Part shown: in pieces, positions 60,777 to 64,000 of the stretch
Position numbering within the stretch: position 1 is the first letter of the stretch
How the letters are laid out: each line of letters opens with the position of its first letter
Assembly: GCF_001648555.1 (NCBI RefSeq)
Contig: NZ_LQXM01000024.1
Span: 62,001-126,000, forward strand
Length of the DNA stretch: 64,000 nt
Direction of reading: 5' to 3'
From: Rossellomorea aquimaris TF-12
Lineage (GTDB): Bacteria; Bacillota; Bacilli; Bacillales; Bacillaceae_B
Made by a program: the position numbers and the translations under genes
Notes under the pieces: model-generated
What the model was told of the DNA's origin: nothing
What the model saw: only the letters and a program-made list of their open reading frames with translations
The model's database searches: none

Positions 60777-60841
60777 GTTATGTCACCTCATTCATAAAAC
60801 TCTAAGAGACATTATACCATGTCTCTTTCATAGAACAATAC

Positions 60842-61723
60842 TTAGCTGTCATCTATTATCGTAAAAAATTTATATTTAATGTTAGGAGTGTAGGCAGTAG
60901 AATCCTCATAATTCCAATACCTCATTCTACTATTGAAAGTGTGGGCATTAACGAGAGGCATTCCTAATCCATCCTTACCCGTTACGATCGTAGTATGATC
61001 AAAGCGGCCATCACCTTGGAAGTCATAGCAAATAACATCTCCAAGCTTAAGCTGCTCTGGATATTCCACTACTTTTCCCCTCAAACCAATAGAAGAGGAA
61101 GGAATATACCACCTCAACGAATTTGCCACGGTCCAGCTGTAGCTCCAACTATTATTTCTCATCCACCAGCCTTTTCCTTGACTTGGATATCCTCTCATCG
61201 GTGCATCTCCTGCATGCAGGCATTGTGAAATATAATTTGTGCAATCATTTTCGAATTTTTTATAAGCCGGGTTGTAGCTGTTCCACCACTTTTCAGCATA
61301 TTGAATCGCTTTTAACCGATCGTACTGATAAATGCCTCGATCTTGAATAGCTTGAGACTCTATGAAATCTGTTTTCACTTCAGGTTCTTCAGGGATGATA
61401 GGAAGGACTTCTTCATCCTCATAAATAGCTTCATTAAAGTATATACACTTTCTATTCTCAACTTCTTCCTCTAAATAAAAATGATTTCCTTGTTTAATAA
61501 AGTATTTATAATGAACGTCGTAGGCGACATTTCGTGTGTCTCGATTTTGAGGCGTGATGAACTGAATCTTTCCCTCGGCCTCAACCTTTAGGATCTCCGC
61601 TTTACGCTGCCGACAAGACTCCAACTTTCTTGTGACTTTTTTATTCTCATGAGATGCCTCCTCACGTGAAGTATAGGCATCTATAACCGTATTGATTTTT
61701 TTCATTAATAGTTTTCGAATCAT
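60842..61723 (-). CDS. yhbB: YhbB-like amidase-domain protein
   Basis: 293 residues. N-terminal charged, helical region (AYTSREEASHENKKVTRKLESCRQRK) with no signal peptide, then a C-terminal amidase_6 domain: catalytic Cys in NDCTNYISQCLHAGD, WMRNNSWSYSW, and catalytic His in FDHTTIVTG. Predicted cell wall or glycan amidase; role in Bacillus unknown. GGAGGG precedes the ATG. Between queG and trmL, the conserved order. Confidence 0.85.
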   Translation of the reverse strand: MIRKLLMKKINTVIDAYTSREEASHENKKVTRKLESCRQRKAEILKVEAEGKIQFITPQNRDTRNVAYDVHYKYFIKQGNHFYLEEEVENRKCIYFNEAIYEDEEVLPIIPEEPEVKTDFIESQAIQDRGIYQYDRLKAIQYAEKWWNSYNPAYKKFENDCTNYISQCLHAGDAPMRGYPSQGKGWWMRNNSWSYSWTVANSLRWYIPSSSIGLRGKVVEYPEQLKLGDVICYDFQGDGRFDHTTIVTGKDGLGMPLVNAHTFNSRMRYWNYEDSTAYTPNIKYKFFTIIDDS

Positions 61724-61773
61724 GGACTTCCCTCCTCCCTAATCTTTATGCTGTCAGTTCTCTTTTCAAAACA

Positions 61774-61804
61774 AAAAAGGATAAACCTTGATCAAGGTTT
61801 ATCC
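61774..61804 (-). terminator. Terminator of queG
   Basis: GGATAAACCTTGA and complement (61779-61804), T-run on the minus strand, overlapping the stop codon region. Confidence 0.85.
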
Positions 61805-62944
61805 CTTCGTTGAGGATGAAAGAAGCTGGAGACCCTTCTCGATCTCCTTTTGAACGTCCTCATCTGTTTCTATCTTCTTTTGAAGAAGAAGTGCTTGTTC
61901 TGCTTCTTCTCCGCCAATTTTCCCTAATGCCCAGGCAGACGTTCCTCGAATGACGGGGCGAACATCTTTCTTCATCACCGATATTAAGTCTTGTATGGCT
62001 GTTGTATCTTTATAATGAGCCAATGCAATGATGGCATTTCGTTGAATCGGCTTTTTCCCTCTCCAAGATCCCGAAACATAGCCATAGGTCTCTTTAAAAT
62101 CTCTGTTGCTAATCGTCAGGAGAGGTTTTAAGAGTGGCTTTGCAATCTCAGGGTCCGGTTCCATTTCTTCATGAAAATGAAAATCCTTCCCTTTGTTTTC
62201 AGGGCAAACCGTTTGGCAGGTATCACATCCATATAGGCGATTCCCTAGTTTCACGCGATATTCATCAGCAAGAAAGCCTTTTGTTTGAGTTAAAAAGGCA
62301 ATGCATTTCTGAGAGTCCAATTGCCCACCTTGGATTAAAGCACCCGTCGGACATACATCAACACATTTATTACATGTACCACATTGATCCTCCATAGGCT
62401 GATCGGGTGCAAATGGTAAGTTAGTGATCATCTCTCCTAAATACACATAAGATCCAAATTCAGGTGTAATAATAGAACAGTTTTTACCGCTCCAGCCAAT
62501 ACCTGCTTTCTCAGCCACAGCCCGGTCCACAAGCTCTCCTGTATCCACCATGGATTTAAAGCGTGCTTGTGGAACACGAGAATGGATATAGGCTTCTAAT
62601 TTTGACAGTCGGTCTCTTAAGACATCGTGATAGTCCGTCCCCCATGAAGCCCTGCAAAAAATCCCACGTCGCTCTCCTCTTTTACTTTGAGGAGCATTTT
62701 TCATTTTTGAAGGGTAGGCGAGAGCTATGGCAATAATGGATTTGGGCTGATCAAATATTAAGCCAGGCTCAACCCGCTTCTCAATATCTTTTTCTTCAAA
62801 ACCAGATTGATAACCCAACATCTCTTGACGAAGAAGTCGGTTCTTCATTTCTGAAAAGGTACTTGAAGTTGTAAACCCAATCTTATCAATACCAATCTCT
62901 TTACTGTAATCGATAATATCTTGTTTTAACTGATCCATATCCAC
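61799..62944 (-). CDS. queG: Epoxyqueuosine reductase QueG
   Basis: 381 residues. Two [4Fe-4S] clusters are visible: CGTCNKCVDVCPTGA and CDTCQTVCPENKGK. The cobalamin-binding N-terminal part spans ATSSTFSEMKNRLL to GWSGKNCSIITPEFGSYVYLGE. A C-terminal HEAT-like repeat (residues about 300-375, DVRPVIRGTSAWALGKIG) is typical of the Bacillus type. It performs the last step of queuosine tRNA modification, reducing epoxyqueuosine. The GTG at 62944 has GGAGG 8 bases upstream. No other que gene is in the window. Confidence 0.95.
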   Translation of the reverse strand: MDMDQLKQDIIDYSKEIGIDKIGFTTSSTFSEMKNRLLRQEMLGYQSGFEEKDIEKRVEPGLIFDQPKSIIAIALAYPSKMKNAPQSKRGERRGIFCRASWGTDYHDVLRDRLSKLEAYIHSRVPQARFKSMVDTGELVDRAVAEKAGIGWSGKNCSIITPEFGSYVYLGEMITNLPFAPDQPMEDQCGTCNKCVDVCPTGALIQGGQLDSQKCIAFLTQTKGFLADEYRVKLGNRLYGCDTCQTVCPENKGKDFHFHEEMEPDPEIAKPLLKPLLTISNRDFKETYGYVSGSWRGKKPIQRNAIIALAHYKDTTAIQDLISVMKKDVRPVIRGTSAWALGKIGGEEAEQALLLQKKIETDEDVQKEIEKGLQLLSSSTKG

Positions 62945-63023
62945 GGCTCTCTCCTCCTTTCTTCTAGGAATATTACCGAGTCTTATGATAAACTATTTTA
63001 AAATAAATGTGGAGGGAAAATAA

Positions 63024-63695
63024 GTGGAAATTACAATTGATTCTTCGATTTCATCTACCATTCCCGATTTTAAAATAGGATTCATCCAATACCATCATAT
63101 CGAAGTCGGCTCATCACCACAAATGCTAAAAGGAAGGCTTCAGCTATTCCAAGAGTCTATCTTCTTTGATCTCCAAGATAAAAATGTAACAGAATTGGCT
63201 GGAATAGCCGAGTGGAGAGACATCTTTAAAAAAACGGGAAAAGATCCAAATCGTTATCGTCATTCAGCCGAAGCCCTTTATCGACGAGTAAAAAAGCAAA
63301 ACTATCTTAATAGTATTAACTCAGCCATCGATCTCAACAACTTCTTCTCCCTACAATATGAGGTTCCCATTGGCATCTACGACTGCGCTAAACTCAAAGG
63401 AGACACCATTCAATTAAAAATCGGAGCTGAAGGTGAAACTTACATAGGACTAAACGGCCGTGAAAACTCCATAGAAAACTTAATCGTTTCTTCAGATAGG
63501 GACGGACCTTTCGGAAGTCCATTCGTTGACTCTGATCGAGCACCTGTAGGAGAAACAACAAAAAATGCCGTTCAAATTATTTTCTTAAAACCTTCTTTAT
63601 CAATGGAAGAAAGTCAGAAGTTGACACAGTCATTAATGGACATGTTCCTTGGAATACATGGGGGAGAAGGCTCCTGTGAGATAGTCACTGGGTAA
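63024..63695 (+). CDS. B3/B4 domain protein (PheRS beta-like)
   Basis: 223 residues of the B3/B4 tRNA-binding domain found in phenylalanyl-tRNA synthetase beta and in stand-alone proteins: IAEWRDIFKKTGKDPNRYRHSAEALYRRV is the signature, and YDCAKLKGDTIQLKIGAEGE and TKNAVQIIFL follow. Its stand-alone role (perhaps tRNA quality control) is unproven. The GTG at 63024 has GGAGGG 7 bases upstream. The codons for DRDGPF contain the second coding copy of the repeated 12-mer (63498-63509). Divergent from queG. Confidence 0.85.
   Translation: MEITIDSSISSTIPDFKIGFIQYHHIEVGSSPQMLKGRLQLFQESIFFDLQDKNVTELAGIAEWRDIFKKTGKDPNRYRHSAEALYRRVKKQNYLNSINSAIDLNNFFSLQYEVPIGIYDCAKLKGDTIQLKIGAEGETYIGLNGRENSIENLIVSSDRDGPFGSPFVDSDRAPVGETTKNAVQIIFLKPSLSMEESQKLTQSLMDMFLGIHGGEGSCEIVTG
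63498..63509. repeat. 12-mer inside the B3/B4 gene
   Basis: AGGGACGGACCT, exact; in frame with codons AGG GAC GGA CCT. Confidence 0.9.
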
Positions 63696-63700
63696 TTTGA

Positions 63701-63731
63701 AAGCAGAATCTCAAAGGATTCTGCTTTTTTT
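63701..63731 (+). terminator. Terminator of the B3/B4 gene
   Basis: AAGCAGAATC-tcaaag-GATTCTGCTT with T-tract of seven. Confidence 0.92.
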
Positions 63732-63791
63732 GATGTGATTTTGCCAATTACATCAAGGATATTCGTCTTGATTATTAGTCAAATCAACAAT

Positions 63792-63905
63792 TCAATCCGA
63801 ATTCCCTCTTTATTGGTCCATTTTCATATAAATACGAGCCGTTTTACCAATTATTCGAGCCGATATGAGTCGAAAACGAGCCGAGGTTGTTTATTATCAA
63901 TCCGT
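63792..63905. repeat. 21-bp-phased intergenic array F (word GAGCCG / ATCCG)
   Basis: The first CC-equivalent of each unit falls at 63797, 63818, 63839, 63860, 63881 and 63902: five successive spacings of exactly 21. Units read ATCCG, GTCCA, GAGCCG, GAGCCG, GAGCCG, ATCCG, with AT-rich spacers of unrelated sequence. Confidence 0.85.
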
Positions 63906-63953
63906 TTTACATATATCGTAAAAAAACACTGCCTAATAATCACTCCACACTAC

Positions 63954-63990
63954 CAAAAAAGAAGAGAACCCCTAAAGGTCCTCTCCCTTC
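63954..63990 (-). terminator. Terminator of a gene beyond the right edge
   Basis: Minus-strand AGAGGACC / GGTTCTCT stem followed by TTTTTT; it would end a minus-strand gene whose stop lies past 64000. Confidence 0.7.
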
Positions 63991-64000
63991 TACCACTCAT

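Overview
This window reads as chromosome of an aerobic, endospore-forming member of the Bacillaceae (Bacillus in the broad sense). It is AT-rich, has strong GGAGG-type ribosome binding sites, uses TTG and GTG starts often, and carries sporulation genes (spoVR, yhbH, prkA, a KinB-like kinase). On the minus strand the gene order follows the B. subtilis yhb-yhc-yhd region: queG, yhbB, trmL, prkA, yhbH at the right; yhcT, yhcU, yhcX, pgcA, yhcY, yhcZ, azr, yhdB, yhdC, spoVR at the left. Other genes are inserted between these blocks. I cannot name the species. I see no rRNA, tRNA, prophage, transposase or CRISPR array.

Layout. 0-6.3 kb: a VOC protein, an APH-fold kinase, an aldo/keto reductase, a small Fur-regulated-type protein, and a cadC-cadA-czcD Cd/Zn efflux operon behind a promoter set in a 26-bp-arm perfect palindrome. 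cadA has an in-frame UGA exactly where the first Cys of its metal-binding CxxC belongs. 6.5-11.4 kb: a CNNM/CorC-type transporter and a GntP permease-3-hydroxybutyrate dehydrogenase pair. 11.5-22.6 kb: the spoVR to yhcX synteny block, broken by a 1-kb stretch of repeats and an MFS gene. 22.7-31.4 kb: TetR regulator, alpha-glucosidase, BdbC plus thioredoxin-like pair, yhcU/yhcT, a DoxX-pirin-WrbA quinone-stress operon with MhqR-like operators, and an AKR.

31.8-46.3 kb: HelD, an orphan sporulation-type kinase, an ATP-grasp ligase, MscL, a LacI regulator with small flanking genes, the YodB-YodC redox pair, RocB, a purine permease and accessory small genes. 46.5-54.5 kb: zinc-ribbon membrane protein, lactate dehydrogenase with Fnr-like and Rex sites, a collagen-like protein next to a SIMPL-domain protein, ProC, a phosphotransferase, YciI, DUF421 and STAS proteins. 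54.5-64 kb: yhbH, two paralogous unannotated small proteins, a VOC protein, prkA, nitroreductase, trmL, yhbB, queG and a B3/B4-domain gene.

How the genes work together: PrkA, YhbH and SpoVR form a known functional trio, split here across the window. CadC, CadA and CzcD handle Cd/Zn. YodB/YodC, WrbA, DoxX, pirin and Azr point to quinone and thiol stress defence. The intergenic DNA is unusually structured. Six intergenic arrays carry a locus-specific short word repeated every 20-21 bp (two helical turns). An exact 12-mer, AGGTCCGTCCCT, occurs 11 times, mostly as hairpins and twice inside genes. Three tandem long hairpin repeats show compensatory base changes, and a GC-rich dispersed element recurs at about eight loci. 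With the cadA UGA, these are the most interesting signals here.
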